Origin: Rickettsiales bacterium
Lineage (GTDB): Bacteria; Pseudomonadota; Alphaproteobacteria; Rickettsiales; UBA998
Direction: 5' to 3'
Length of the DNA: 64,000 nucleotides
Assembly: GCA_024304995.1 (NCBI GenBank)
Contig: JAMWZD010000001.1
Span: forward strand, 1 to 64,000
Shown: piece by piece, positions 8,240 through 17,304 of the stretch
Position numbering within the stretch: position 1 is the stretch's first letter
How the letters are laid out: the number at the start of each line of letters is the position of its first letter
Made by a program: the position numbers and the translations under genes
Notes under the pieces: model-generated
Seen by the model: the letters and a program-made list of their open reading frames with translations, nothing else
The model's database searches: none
What the model was told of the DNA's origin: nothing

Positions 8240-9055
8240 GCATACCTTGGATTTTCCATATAGCTCGTCCAGATCTACAGGCTCATCTTCACGTAATGGA
8301 TTTTTTAGACGCTGCTTTTTTGCTCTCTCCAAGCGTTTTTCATAGTCATCTTTGATTTGCGCCACACGATCTGGCTGCGCTAATTCGTCAAGCGACTCTC
8401 TTTCAGACCATGTAAAAGGAGAGCCATGGTCAACGGCGTTTTTTTCATAGGCTTTGGCCTCTTCGAAAGCTTCTGGATGCTTTTCCATTAGGTGCACCCA
8501 TTCAATCTTGCGCTGAAAAAAGCAGAATGTGCATCCGCTACGTGAGCGCCAATCGTAGTACGCAGGCATTCCAAGGCCAGAATGCTCTAGTATAGCTGTC
8601 ACACTGGGCTTATCGATTCCCTCATCTTTAAAAGGTAACTTTACTACTAGGTTCTCGTGCCTTGACTGATAGCCTTCACGGTACTCCTCATCAGATCGTA
8701 TAGCGACATAAGAGTAGACTTTGTAACCATCTTCTAAGAAAGGCTTTATCCATTGTTCAAATGGCCGTAGTTTCATCTGAATCGTACACCAACGAGCTTT
8801 TGGTGAAGGCAAGAAATGCTTATTTTGCATAAGCCAAAAGTCAAAATCCCTGTCTGGATTAATTCTAAGAACTTGTTTGCCCAGGTAGCCCTCTAGCTTG
8901 CTTAGATACTCATAGACTTCTGGCAACTCCTTTCCTGTGTCTGTAAAAAAATAATCAATATCAAGTTCCGGATAATTATCTCTCATAAACACAGCTAAGG
9001 CCGCGCTATCTTTTCCACCGGAAAGACCTAGTACATGCTTTTCTTTATCAGGCAT
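8222..9055 (-). CDS. sspD: Phosphorothioation protein SspD/DndC-like (PP-loop, PAPS reductase fold)
   Basis: The 277-aa protein is an ATP pyrophosphatase of the PAPS-reductase family. The PP-loop SGGKDS is at residues 12-17 and is followed by DYFFTDTGKE. Cysteine pairs that could bind an Fe-S cluster or carry sulfur are CTFCFF in the middle and CLACHK at the C-terminus. In phosphorothioation systems this enzyme activates the DNA backbone or the sulfur transfer with ATP. It follows sspC with an 8-bp overlap, consistent with coupled translation. The family resembles both DndC and SspD; sspB (DUF4007) beside it and the absence of DndB/D/E favour SspD. Confidence 0.88.
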   Translation of the reverse strand: MPDKEKHVLGLSGGKDSAALAVFMRDNYPELDIDYFFTDTGKELPEVYEYLSKLEGYLGKQVLRINPDRDFDFWLMQNKHFLPSPKARWCTIQMKLRPFEQWIKPFLEDGYKVYSYVAIRSDEEYREGYQSRHENLVVKLPFKDEGIDKPSVTAILEHSGLGMPAYYDWRSRSGCTFCFFQRKIEWVHLMEKHPEAFEEAKAYEKNAVDHGSPFTWSERESLDELAQPDRVAQIKDDYEKRLERAKKQRLKNPLREDEPVDLDELYGKSKVCLACHK

Positions 9056-12000
9056 TTGTTGCTACTTTTTTATTGATTGAAGCGCTTTTCGCTTGTTCTT
9101 TATATTGCCGTATATAGTGGGTACTTAGCTCTGCAATAGCTGCTAAAGCTGTTCGAGCATCCACCGTATCTGCAGATATTTGTTGCTGGATCTTTTGCTT
9201 GAGTTGGAAAATCTTCTCTTTCTCATCATCAAGTAGATCAAATTCCAAATCATAAACCTCTTCGTCGCCAGATAATGCTGTAATGAGAGCCATAGCATGG
9301 CGATTTGATTTTCGCCCTTGCACACGAGCTAGAAGCTCAGCTTTTTTAAAGCCAGCGCAAAGTGATACGATCTCTTGCTTAGCTCGATCAACATCAAGAT
9401 CAATCCAGTCTGTAATAGGCTTATTTGCTGCTAAGCCAGCAATGCCTGCGATATCTTCTGCTGTCTGATCAAAAGATGAAAGACGTGCTGCTAAAGCATC
9501 AATTCGGAAATCACCTGTTACGCCCTGAATAGATTTAGCACGTTCCTGTAATCGTTTTATATTCGTAGGCGAAGCTACTCCCACTTGCAGCTCGTTAAGC
9601 AGAAGAATTCCTAACTCTTTCAGCAAAGAAGGATATATTTCTATCAACTCTACGAGGGCATCTGTGATTTTATCGGTTACCTGCTGCAGCTCTTTCTTGT
9701 TATGTGCTTTCGCAGAGTCGACACCTAATAAGGTAGGTAAATCATCAAATAATAGTTTGTTGGGATCATGTGCAGCTTTTATCATCTCTCTAAACCGCAC
9801 CGTTTCTCTCGAAAGTTTTCGTGTCCTATGTACCCAAGGGTTAAGGTTATCAACGAGTGATACCAGAGACCTAGCTATGTCAAATGCAGAGGCATCTGTA
9901 GGAATCTTGACATTGCTTGACTCTACGGTGTTGATAGACTCTTTTACGGCCTCCAACACTCTTAAAGTCAAGTCATCATAATCTACCCAGCGGAGAGAAA
10001 CTGTCTGTGGAGTCTTAAGTAGATAATCAAGAAATAGATCATCAAAGGCTGGCCTGTAAGTATCATTTAGGTACAGAGCTACTTTATCATGCCTAGTCAA
10101 AAGATAAGCGGTCGCAAAAAATGGCAAAAGCCCAGACTTTACGCCGTAAGGAGCTTTTTCCCATGCATTGTACATGCTTGCAATAGGGCTGGAGTCTTCA
10201 CGGTTGGAAAGGATTTTATCAGCCTCTTTCCAAAGTAAATCAAACTTAAATTTATGCCCCTTTGATGGAGGACTTAGTTGCCACCTTCCATCAACTTCTT
10301 CGTATAAACCAGAATCTTCCAGCAGTGCTTTGAATAAACCACCTTCAGGGGGGTAACCTTTGATGCCTAATCTTTCGTCTCCGCTATTCATTATTAGAGC
10401 TCGTAACAACGCATTAAGCGCCGCATTTGCGTTGCTTGAAGGCCGATCGCGGTTAAGCATTTCGCTTTTTACAATTGGGCTTTTATTGAAAATTTTATCG
10501 GCAATGTCAGATACCAGGCTCATGATGTTTCTGGACGATAGCACTCCAACTTTATCACCATCCTTGACCCATGAAACCATGTTAAGCTGTTTTGTAAGGA
10601 GTTCCTCAAGTAGCGAGGTAATCAGTGCCTTTCTTGCCTCCACCTCTCGGCGTGCAACTGAATCTCCAACCAACATTTCATGTCTATTTTCTTCTATCCA
10701 CTCGAGGGCCAGCAATTCACGACTATAGGATGAAATGGTTTCATACTTTTCAGAAACACCGCACACTACTGCATATTTATTATTTGAAAGTTCTCTGGAT
10801 AGCCCCTCAATATCAGCCGTGATTTGCTCATATTCATCGATATTCGTTGGTACAACTACAAAAAAGCCACCAAAGGCACTGGATGTTTTCCCTGTCTTAC
10901 TAATAAGCTCCTTTGCTCTATCAGCAGGAACGATATTTACGTCCATCCACCGCAGAGCGCCAGTAGCATGATAATGCCTTTTAGCAACAAAAGGCTTGAA
11001 AGAAGCTATTTCAGTGAGACGTACAAAGTTTACTGAATCAATTTTTCTGACAGCTTCATCGATTGCTGCCTCAAGATCAAAGTCACTGCCTTCAAAAATA
11101 GAAAAAGAATCATTGTATTTCTTAAAGCGTACTAACGACCACTTTTTTAAATCTTTGAGAAGTGAGGATAAGCTCTTATTAAAGCCGCAAGTTTCTAATA
11201 AATTTTGAGAGGCTGCTAAGCCGGATCGCCCCTTAAAAATATCAATCACAGCAATCGTTTTTAAGAGACGAAGGTGCTCTTCGTTTCCACCGAGAGCTTC
11301 ACATTTAGCAAGAGAGTCGTTAGCTAGCGCCCATAGTTTTGCATCTGAGGATGCAATGATTGAGGATTCAAGGTTGAGCTGTATGTAGTCCCAATAGTAA
11401 TCTGGATAGTAGAAAGAGTTACGCGATGATTTTGTAGAAGAAAGGAATTCTTTAAAACCACCAGGTTCCGCAGAGTTTAAAAAAGAAAAAATGCTTCGCT
11501 GATTTTGACCAAATCTACGTCTTGATATAGGGCCGAGCAAAGCAGCCACAACTGGATGAAGGGGCCAACACGCGTTTAATGTTTTTGCAAATGACTGCTC
11601 ATTTATAGGGCGATTCTTTTTGATGATTGCAGCAGTTTCTTTGGCTTCTGCAGTGAGTCTTTTGGGTTTTTGTTCCGATACAATAGCCCTAGAAATCAGT
11701 TCTAATTGCTCTTCGCCAGCGGCGTTGATGTGGTAGTCAACATAACGCCCCTGGATTTTAGTCCATTCATCACGAGCTACTCTCGATAAATTTCGCGCAT
11801 ACTCATTAAATGATTGGTGTAAAATTCCGATTAAAATTATTTTGCCGCCACTGGTGTTTGCTAGCTCTGCAAGCTGTTGGAATAAATAAATATCTGCATC
11901 CGATTGTCCGTTGGAGAACGCCTCTAAAAACTTCCCCATTTCATCAATGAAAATAACGACTCGATTGCTTTGTTCAGCTGTTTTTTCAATAACGCTAATT

Positions 12001-12434
12001 AGTTCCTGACTGTTTTTTGGCGGAGCTTTGCAAAAGCCATGTACAACCATGGCCTGACCAATAACAGATAGTGGATTTGTCGGCTCTCCCACTACGGGTA
12101 AGATTTTATTATCCTTTGCTTTAAAAAAGCCAGAAATCTGGTTTGTAGCATCTCCTGATAACCTGGAAAGCGCAATATCTCTTAGTTTCTTATCTTGCGA
12201 TAATATAGATGAAAGCAGAATAACTAAGCTCGATTTTCCTGCCCCATATGGCCCAGTCCATGTAAATGAAGACTGCCCAGTACCGTTAATGTGCTTCACC
12301 AATCCAAGCAGCGCTTCCTCAGAAGATTTAGGGCAGATATACCCCTCAAGAAATTCTTTATTGTGCAGATCGCTCTTGATGTTGACCGATCTTCTAAAAT
12401 ACTCGTTTATATTTACTACATCACTTAGCGCCAT
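9048..12434 (-). CDS. sspC: Large P-loop ATPase, SspC-like
   Basis: The 1128-aa protein has a Walker A motif GPYGAGKSS at residues 61-69 and a Walker B FIDE at 162-165, within an N-terminal AAA-like ATPase region. The remaining roughly 800 residues are mostly helical with no motif I can name. Its ATG shares one base with the stop of sspB (TAATG), and its end overlaps sspD by 8 bp, so sspB-sspC-sspD is a tightly coupled operon. SspC in described systems is an ATPase needed for single-strand phosphorothioation. Length and position fit; the gene is uninterrupted. Confidence 0.87.
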   Translation of the reverse strand: MALSDVVNINEYFRRSVNIKSDLHNKEFLEGYICPKSSEEALLGLVKHINGTGQSSFTWTGPYGAGKSSLVILLSSILSQDKKLRDIALSRLSGDATNQISGFFKAKDNKILPVVGEPTNPLSVIGQAMVVHGFCKAPPKNSQELISVIEKTAEQSNRVVIFIDEMGKFLEAFSNGQSDADIYLFQQLAELANTSGGKIILIGILHQSFNEYARNLSRVARDEWTKIQGRYVDYHINAAGEEQLELISRAIVSEQKPKRLTAEAKETAAIIKKNRPINEQSFAKTLNACWPLHPVVAALLGPISRRRFGQNQRSIFSFLNSAEPGGFKEFLSSTKSSRNSFYYPDYYWDYIQLNLESSIIASSDAKLWALANDSLAKCEALGGNEEHLRLLKTIAVIDIFKGRSGLAASQNLLETCGFNKSLSSLLKDLKKWSLVRFKKYNDSFSIFEGSDFDLEAAIDEAVRKIDSVNFVRLTEIASFKPFVAKRHYHATGALRWMDVNIVPADRAKELISKTGKTSSAFGGFFVVVPTNIDEYEQITADIEGLSRELSNNKYAVVCGVSEKYETISSYSRELLALEWIEENRHEMLVGDSVARREVEARKALITSLLEELLTKQLNMVSWVKDGDKVGVLSSRNIMSLVSDIADKIFNKSPIVKSEMLNRDRPSSNANAALNALLRALIMNSGDERLGIKGYPPEGGLFKALLEDSGLYEEVDGRWQLSPPSKGHKFKFDLLWKEADKILSNREDSSPIASMYNAWEKAPYGVKSGLLPFFATAYLLTRHDKVALYLNDTYRPAFDDLFLDYLLKTPQTVSLRWVDYDDLTLRVLEAVKESINTVESSNVKIPTDASAFDIARSLVSLVDNLNPWVHRTRKLSRETVRFREMIKAAHDPNKLLFDDLPTLLGVDSAKAHNKKELQQVTDKITDALVELIEIYPSLLKELGILLLNELQVGVASPTNIKRLQERAKSIQGVTGDFRIDALAARLSSFDQTAEDIAGIAGLAANKPITDWIDLDVDRAKQEIVSLCAGFKKAELLARVQGRKSNRHAMALITALSGDEEVYDLEFDLLDDEKEKIFQLKQKIQQQISADTVDARTALAAIAELSTHYIRQYKEQAKSASINKKVATNA

Positions 12435-13369
12435 TACATTCCTGCATATTCATCTTTAATTAAGTGCATTGCTGATTCTTTAATTTTATCTAGCGATGCA
12501 TTCCTCTGAAATTGTCTCATCCCTGAGCTTTCAGACCATTCCAACCCAATATCTAATGCAGCCAGAGAATAAGCCTTTTCTAGTACCGCATCTTCGTCCA
12601 ACAAAAAAATCCGCCCAGGAGAACAAGGGTCATAAACAGATGCCTCCAGCGACAACGTAGTTTGATTCTCCCAATAGCGAGCCCAAAAATCCAATAAGAC
12701 TAAGAGAAAAACTCCGTCAGTGAGGGTCGACTTTGCTCCCCGACGCGGTTGAAATACGTCACGCCTATTTACAGGTGTGATAAGATTTAATTCTGCCAGT
12801 GGAGACTCTAGGGAATCCTCAGAAATTTTACCTGTTTTGCTCGGCTTGCTTACATAAGTACGGATAAAGCAATCTACGTCACGTTTTAGCGTCATTGCAG
12901 AAGGTGCTTTTAGTGAGTAATCCTCACACAGCGAATGCAAAGAGGATTGAAGCTGATCACGATCAAAGGCTGTGCCGTTATAATAATTGAAGAACCAATA
13001 ATACGTCATCAAACGCGGCTTGCTTGCAAGCTGCCAATGCAAAATCCATAAGCTAATAGGTGACTCAAGCCAAGGGTCTAGACTCTCATCTCCCAAGATA
13101 AGATCAGCATAAGGCGAAACTGCCCCATCAGAGTTAAGCACACCAGTCCACGTTGCCCAATGACGCATAGAAGAAACCATGTTCTTGCCAACGCCAAATG
13201 TAGCTATTGCTTCATCGCTATTAAAAACATCACGAGCATGTCGCTCGGACTCTTCGCCGCAAGATACTGAGTCATATACTTTTTTTAGCCAACCGTATCG
13301 CAACGGAAAAGTTTCATGACCGGAAAAAACCGGCTTTATATCTTGTAATTCTGCTTGAGCACCGCGCAT
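12434..13369 (-). CDS. sspB: DUF4007 protein, SspB-like DNA nickase
   Basis: The 311-aa protein has the typical DUF4007 opening KPVFSGHETFPLRYGW and the conserved segment FGVGKNMVSSMRHWATWTG. SspB is the DUF4007 protein described as the nickase of the Ssp single-strand phosphorothioation pathway, and it replaces the DndE role of the Dnd pathway. It is the first gene of the minus-strand operon, read divergently from sspA across a 140-bp region with paired palindromes. I see no frameshift. The DUF4007 assignment is strong; the nickase role comes from the family. Confidence 0.88.
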   Translation of the reverse strand: MRGAQAELQDIKPVFSGHETFPLRYGWLKKVYDSVSCGEESERHARDVFNSDEAIATFGVGKNMVSSMRHWATWTGVLNSDGAVSPYADLILGDESLDPWLESPISLWILHWQLASKPRLMTYYWFFNYYNGTAFDRDQLQSSLHSLCEDYSLKAPSAMTLKRDVDCFIRTYVSKPSKTGKISEDSLESPLAELNLITPVNRRDVFQPRRGAKSTLTDGVFLLVLLDFWARYWENQTTLSLEASVYDPCSPGRIFLLDEDAVLEKAYSLAALDIGLEWSESSGMRQFQRNASLDKIKESAMHLIKDEYAGM

Positions 13370-13384
13370 AATGACCTATTGTTT

Positions 13385-13409
13385 TTTTCTGGACGTTTCA
13401 TCCAGAAAA
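13385..13409. promoter_or_regulatory. Candidate operator 1 in the sspA/sspB divergent region
   Basis: The core TTCTGGA-N7-TCCAGAA (13387-13407) is a perfect inverted repeat and extends to nine-base arms. It lies 16 bp upstream of the sspB start. The same core recurs at 13440-13460. Two copies with identical arm and spacer length in a divergent promoter suggest a dimeric repressor; none is identified. Confidence 0.6.
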
Positions 13410-13435
13410 TGACATCTTTCTTTCAAGAAGTCAAA

Positions 13436-13464
13436 CTTCTTCTGGACAAATCGTCCAGAAGAAG
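13436..13464. promoter_or_regulatory. Candidate operator 2 in the sspA/sspB divergent region
   Basis: The core TTCTGGA-N7-TCCAGAA (13440-13460) sits inside longer 12-bp perfect arms (13436-13447 and 13453-13464) with a five-base centre. It is 45 bp upstream of the sspA GTG. A third small palindrome, AAGAAGT-CAA-ACTTCTT at 13425-13441, overlaps its left edge and could form an alternative pairing. Confidence 0.6.
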
Positions 13465-13509
13465 AGATTCTCTATGTTAGAGCGCCTAATAAAATAAAAT
13501 GAGGTCTAA

Positions 13510-14691
13510 GTGACTGAATATGAAAGCATATATTTAGATTACCAAGCATCTACTCCACTCTCCGAAAAAGCGCGGAGCGCCATGAAATCCGCGAGTGAGC
13601 ACAGTTTTGCCAACCCTCATTCATCTGATCACGCACAAGGTTGGGAAGCTGCAAAAATTGTTGAAAATGCATCACACGAAATTGCCGATTTTATCGGTGG
13701 GCTTGAGGATGAAATAGTTTTTGTCTCAGGAGCTACAGAAGCAAACAACTTAGCCCTCGTTGGAGTAGGACTGTCCGCCTACAAAAAAAACAATACTAGA
13801 AAAAAAATAGTTATCTCCGAGATTGAGCATAAGTGCGTATTAGGGGCAGCAAGGTTTCTTAAAGAAAACTTTGGCTATGAGGTGAAAAAAATTCCGGTTG
13901 GAAATAGTGGAGTAGTAAATATCGATGATCTGAAAAAAATCGTAGATCAGGAAACTCTCATTGTTTCTGTAATGGCTGTAAACAATGAAATAGGCACTAT
14001 CCAGCCGCTAAAAGCTATAGGAGATATTTGTCGATCAAGCGGAGCTATTTTTCATGTTGATGCAGCACAAGCGCTTTATAGTGACATTGATGTGGTAGAA
14101 AACGGCATAGATTTACTGAGCCTCTCAAGCCACAAACTATATGGCCCAAAAGGAATAGGCGCACTTTATATCAGTCAGCATATAGCGATAGAACCCACAC
14201 CTTTATTTCAAGGTGGAGGTCAGCAAAATGGATTTCGATCCGGCACCATTCCTACAGAACTAACAGCAGGATTTGCAGCGGCTGTTAGCGAGCTTAAGGA
14301 GTTGCGCCCAGCCGAAATAACTCACCTTGAGTCATTAAGAGATTTTGCATGGAATAGACTTAAAGAACTATCTCCTGATATAAAGCTCAATGGATCATGG
14401 GAAAATCGTCATCCAGGGAATATCAATATTACTTTTCCTGGAGTAGATGCGAAAGCGTTGATAGGAAGTTTGCAGCCGCTAATTGCGGTCTCTACAGGCT
14501 CGGCTTGTACGAGTGGAATTCCGGAGCCTTCCCATGTGTTAAAGGCTATAGGGCTAAGTACAGATGATGCCGAAAGTTCGATTAGAATTTCTATAGGTAG
14601 GCATACAACAAAAGTAGAAATCACAGTGGCTATAGAGAAGATATGTGAGGCAGCACATGCCTACAAATCTGAGTTTCAAAAGGCGATATAA
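13510..14691 (+). CDS. sspA: Cysteine desulfurase, SspA/DndA/IscS-type
   Basis: The 393-aa PLP enzyme takes sulfur from cysteine as a protein persulfide, here most likely for DNA phosphorothioation. PLP binding is marked by K209 in SSHKLYGPKG, and the sulfur-accepting cysteine is C333 in STGSACTSG. The start is GTG 13510 with GAGG at 13501-13504. It is divergent from sspB and AT-rich like the rest of the island, so it belongs to the island rather than to a housekeeping isc cluster. No iscU/iscA neighbours are present. The plus-strand gene stops exactly one base before the stop of the convergent nuclease gene. Confidence 0.88.
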   Translation: MTEYESIYLDYQASTPLSEKARSAMKSASEHSFANPHSSDHAQGWEAAKIVENASHEIADFIGGLEDEIVFVSGATEANNLALVGVGLSAYKKNNTRKKIVISEIEHKCVLGAARFLKENFGYEVKKIPVGNSGVVNIDDLKKIVDQETLIVSVMAVNNEIGTIQPLKAIGDICRSSGAIFHVDAAQALYSDIDVVENGIDLLSLSSHKLYGPKGIGALYISQHIAIEPTPLFQGGGQQNGFRSGTIPTELTAGFAAAVSELKELRPAEITHLESLRDFAWNRLKELSPDIKLNGSWENRHPGNINITFPGVDAKALIGSLQPLIAVSTGSACTSGIPEPSHVLKAIGLSTDDAESSIRISIGRHTTKVEITVAIEKICEAAHAYKSEFQKAI

Positions 14692-16119
14692 TCAATTCTG
14701 AATTCTGAGCCACTCTTCTAACTTCCGTGTAGCTACCACATCATCGAAATTATAAGCGAGGATGTCTTTTTTCATCTGCTCACGGCGGTCTTTGATAAGC
14801 TCGGTACGGTATTTGACGAACTGCACGACTGACCATTGCGAGCCGGAATCGTCATCGCTCCATTGGAAATTCACCAGCCCTTCATGCTTGCAGATCTGTT
14901 TCAGGCCGTAGCTGGCAAGTGGCAGCACAAAGCTGTTCTTCACCACCGGCTGAATATCGAATAACGGCGAATCATCACCCAGCAACCACTGCACAGTCGG
15001 ATGTTCTTCCATGCCATAGCGTTTGGCGTAGCGCTTGATGTTGACCACCTCATAGCTGGAGAAATGGCAGAGGATAAGATCGGGATACTGCTCACGGTAC
15101 TGTTCCATCAGCGTGAGGAACTGTCGCCAACCTTGTTCGTCCTGGCTTTCATGATCCGTCCAGACATAATCAAACGCGCTGGCATCAAATGGCGGCTTCA
15201 GGAAACCCCACAAATAAACATGATCTTCGCCATGATCGGTGAGCGGATTGGATTCAATATCGAAATGCACCCATGTGCCTTCCGGCAGGCGCGGCGATTG
15301 AATTTTGAACATCTCGCCGGTTTTATAGGATTTAGCTTGCAGCACGGCACGGTACTTTTTATGGATGCCCTTCAGGTAAGGCACATCATCGATGTCTTCA
15401 GGTTGGGATTCTGCCAGCTGAGTGATGGTAGTGATGCCCTGTGCCTCCAGATGCGGAGCAGCACGAGAATCAATACCATAAAGCAAGGTCAGGTCTTCCT
15501 TGGCCTCAAATGCGGGTTTGCATAGCCCTACATACGGACAGACCTTGCACTTGCTTTCACCGTATCGAGCTTCAGGGGGATTTTTCAGGGAGAGGATGCC
15601 GCGCATGTCGGCCATGAACTTTTCGGCTTCTTTGTTGGCTTCATCGCCGGTTTCTACCGTGCTTTTATCGCCGAGGAATATCAGGGCCGGAAGCGTACTG
15701 TTTAACAATTCACGGTACGCGCCCAGCTGTATCTGAATCTCTTTCTTATCACCGCTGCGTGCCAGCTTTGCATCGGCTGGCTGATATTCGCCGCTTTCGT
15801 GATGGATTAGAAAGTCCGGCTCACCGATGATTTTATTCTGACGGTCAGCGATCTGTGCCTGATATATGATATCGACACCAGCTTCCATTAACGCTTCGGT
15901 ATGCTCCACAGAAGTGGCTTCCACCACCTGAAACTGCTGTTCCAGATCGCGCTTGATGCCCCATTCGTGGCGGATACCCATTTCTTTGATTAATTCTTCA
16001 AACGGATCAGGCTCAGCTTCCACCATTCCTTCGGGCGGGAAATTGTCGTACCAAACCCGCCGCCTACAATGCAGCCAGGAACGTGCGTCACTCGGTCGGA
16101 TGTAAAGTTGTTCTGCCAT
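14692..16119 (-). CDS. TM0106-family RecB-like nuclease
   Basis: The protein (about 475 aa from ATG 16119; a longer start at 16131 is also possible) begins LYIRPSDARSWLHCRRRVWYD. It holds a RecB-type nuclease region with a later cysteine cluster CKVCPYVGLCKP that may bind Fe-S. A helix-hairpin-helix-like stretch follows (GITTITQLAESQPEDIDD), then an RNase H-like C-terminal domain beginning HFDIESNP. Known members are putative nucleases of uncertain biological role. Composition is GC-richer than the ssp genes and like the phage genes to the right. It may belong to the phage side or be a separate defence or repair gene. Confidence 0.8.
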   Translation of the reverse strand: MAEQLYIRPSDARSWLHCRRRVWYDNFPPEGMVEAEPDPFEELIKEMGIRHEWGIKRDLEQQFQVVEATSVEHTEALMEAGVDIIYQAQIADRQNKIIGEPDFLIHHESGEYQPADAKLARSGDKKEIQIQLGAYRELLNSTLPALIFLGDKSTVETGDEANKEAEKFMADMRGILSLKNPPEARYGESKCKVCPYVGLCKPAFEAKEDLTLLYGIDSRAAPHLEAQGITTITQLAESQPEDIDDVPYLKGIHKKYRAVLQAKSYKTGEMFKIQSPRLPEGTWVHFDIESNPLTDHGEDHVYLWGFLKPPFDASAFDYVWTDHESQDEQGWRQFLTLMEQYREQYPDLILCHFSSYEVVNIKRYAKRYGMEEHPTVQWLLGDDSPLFDIQPVVKNSFVLPLASYGLKQICKHEGLVNFQWSDDDSGSQWSVVQFVKYRTELIKDRREQMKKDILAYNFDDVVATRKLEEWLRIQN

Positions 16120-16158
16120 GATAAAAACCATAGCAGAAGCATTATAAAAATCATCAAG

Positions 16159-16599
16159 TTAACTCATGTATAAAGCGGCTTCTGCTTCTCTCCGGCGCAC
16201 CAAGCCTTTCAGCTTCCTGCCACCAGCCCAGACCCAGCGTAGGAATTCCCGTGGCACGTCCTCATGCTCTTCACGATTAACCTTACGCCGCAGGGTGGAG
16301 CGCTGGAGAGCGCCACCACCCAGATTGAAGGTAAAGGATACCAGCGCATCAAACTGGCCATCCGTCAGTGGCACATTGATTAACCGCAGCACCGCATTTT
16401 CTGCAGCCAGCACGTCTTTAATAAGCAGCGCTTCGCCTGCAGCTTCACTGATGCCATTTTCAAACATCTTATGCTCACCCTTGCGGATCAGGTGACCATA
16501 GCCGATCGTCGGCAGGCCAGCGGCATCTAAATAGATTTCCGATTCAAAGCCTTCAAATGATTTGATGAGATCGATGCCATTTTTTGTGATGTGTCTCAT
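16159..16599 (-). CDS. Phage endolysin, GH24 lysozyme (T4/P22 type)
   Basis: The 146-aa enzyme cuts the glycan strands of peptidoglycan at the end of the phage cycle. The catalytic triad E16-D25-T31 has the same 9 and 6 residue spacing as T4 lysozyme, in SFEGFES, YLDAAGLPTIGYGH. There is no signal peptide, so it depends on the holin encoded just upstream, whose gene overlaps it by 4 bp. It is the last gene of the phage minus-strand block. Confidence 0.93.
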   Translation of the reverse strand: MRHITKNGIDLIKSFEGFESEIYLDAAGLPTIGYGHLIRKGEHKMFENGISEAAGEALLIKDVLAAENAVLRLINVPLTDGQFDALVSFTFNLGGGALQRSTLRRKVNREEHEDVPREFLRWVWAGGRKLKGLVRRREAEAALYMS

Positions 16600-17045
16600 T
16601 TCCCGCTCCGTACTTTACTCATGGCACGCTGGCCGAAGTAAAAGCTGATGATGCCTGCGAAGATTGCCTGATCTTCTACGCTCCACAGCATGTCCATGTG
16701 CCAGGGCAGCGGATTGCCCAGATCGACCATGGCGAACTGCATGCATTTGATGGTGAAATAAAGAAGGAAGAAGGCATATGCTAGGACGGGCCGCACCGTG
16801 CCGTTCAACGCATCCACCCACTTGATGCCGGAATAATACGTCTTGTAGAGCGCCTTTGATTCAGCGATATCCGCCTGTGCATTGATTTCTTCCAGCCGTT
16901 GCTGGTGTCCCTGCGCGGCTTGTTCCATCTGCAGGCGCAGGATGGTCAGTTCGTGCTTGCGGTCAGCAGCATCGCGCCAGATCTTCAACAGGTCGGGAAA
17001 TGCCGCACTGATGAAGCCAATAAGTGATCCGAGTAATGTAACCAT
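16596..17045 (-). CDS. Phage/GTA holin of the three-TM type
   Basis: The 149-aa protein has an N-terminal hydrophobic stretch, a charged coiled-coil-like middle (KHELTILRLQMEQAAQGHQQ) and two C-terminal hydrophobic spans (VLAYAFFLLYFTIKCMQF and AIFAGIISFYFGQRAM). This matches the holin family linked to gene-transfer-agent release (GTA_holin_3TM). It would open the inner membrane for the endolysin encoded next, with which it overlaps by 4 bp. Confidence 0.8.
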   Translation of the reverse strand: MVTLLGSLIGFISAAFPDLLKIWRDAADRKHELTILRLQMEQAAQGHQQRLEEINAQADIAESKALYKTYYSGIKWVDALNGTVRPVLAYAFFLLYFTIKCMQFAMVDLGNPLPWHMDMLWSVEDQAIFAGIISFYFGQRAMSKVRSGK

Positions 17046-17047
17046 GA

Positions 17048-17239
17048 TTAGATACCTCCGTTAATGATTGTTAATTTGATGATGATTCCGATGAGTCCGG
17101 TGACGATCATGGTTCCCCACCACCAGATGATCTTCTCAAGACGAGCAAGGCGGCGTTCCAGCGACTTGTAACGCTCCTGGCAAACGGCCACATGCATCGG
17201 CAGGCTGGTGTTTTCATTGTGTGTTTGTTTCTCTGCCAT
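17048..17239 (-). CDS. Small membrane protein, XhlA-like lysis accessory
   Basis: The 63-aa product has a hydrophilic, coiled-coil-like N-terminal half (VCQERYKSLERRLARLEKI) and one C-terminal membrane span. This is the layout of hemolysin XhlA and similar phage lysis accessory proteins. It lies just upstream of the holin with a 2-bp gap and downstream of a terminator, so it begins the lysis transcript or is read through into it. Confidence 0.6.
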   Translation of the reverse strand: MAEKQTHNENTSLPMHVAVCQERYKSLERRLARLEKIIWWWGTMIVTGLIGIIIKLTIINGGI

Positions 17240-17255
17240 GGGTTTCTCCGGACAT

Positions 17256-17280
17256 AAAAAAACCCGCTTGGGAGGCGGGT
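17256..17280 (-). terminator. Rho-independent terminator before the lysis cassette
   Basis: Read on the minus strand, ACCCGC pairs with GCGGGT around a seven-base loop and is followed by a run of seven T. It separates the DUF2793 and 45-aa genes from the lysis genes, so lysis may need its own promoter or antitermination. Confidence 0.8.
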
Positions 17281-17304
17281 CATTGGTTGGTTGTTTTGTT
17301 GAAA

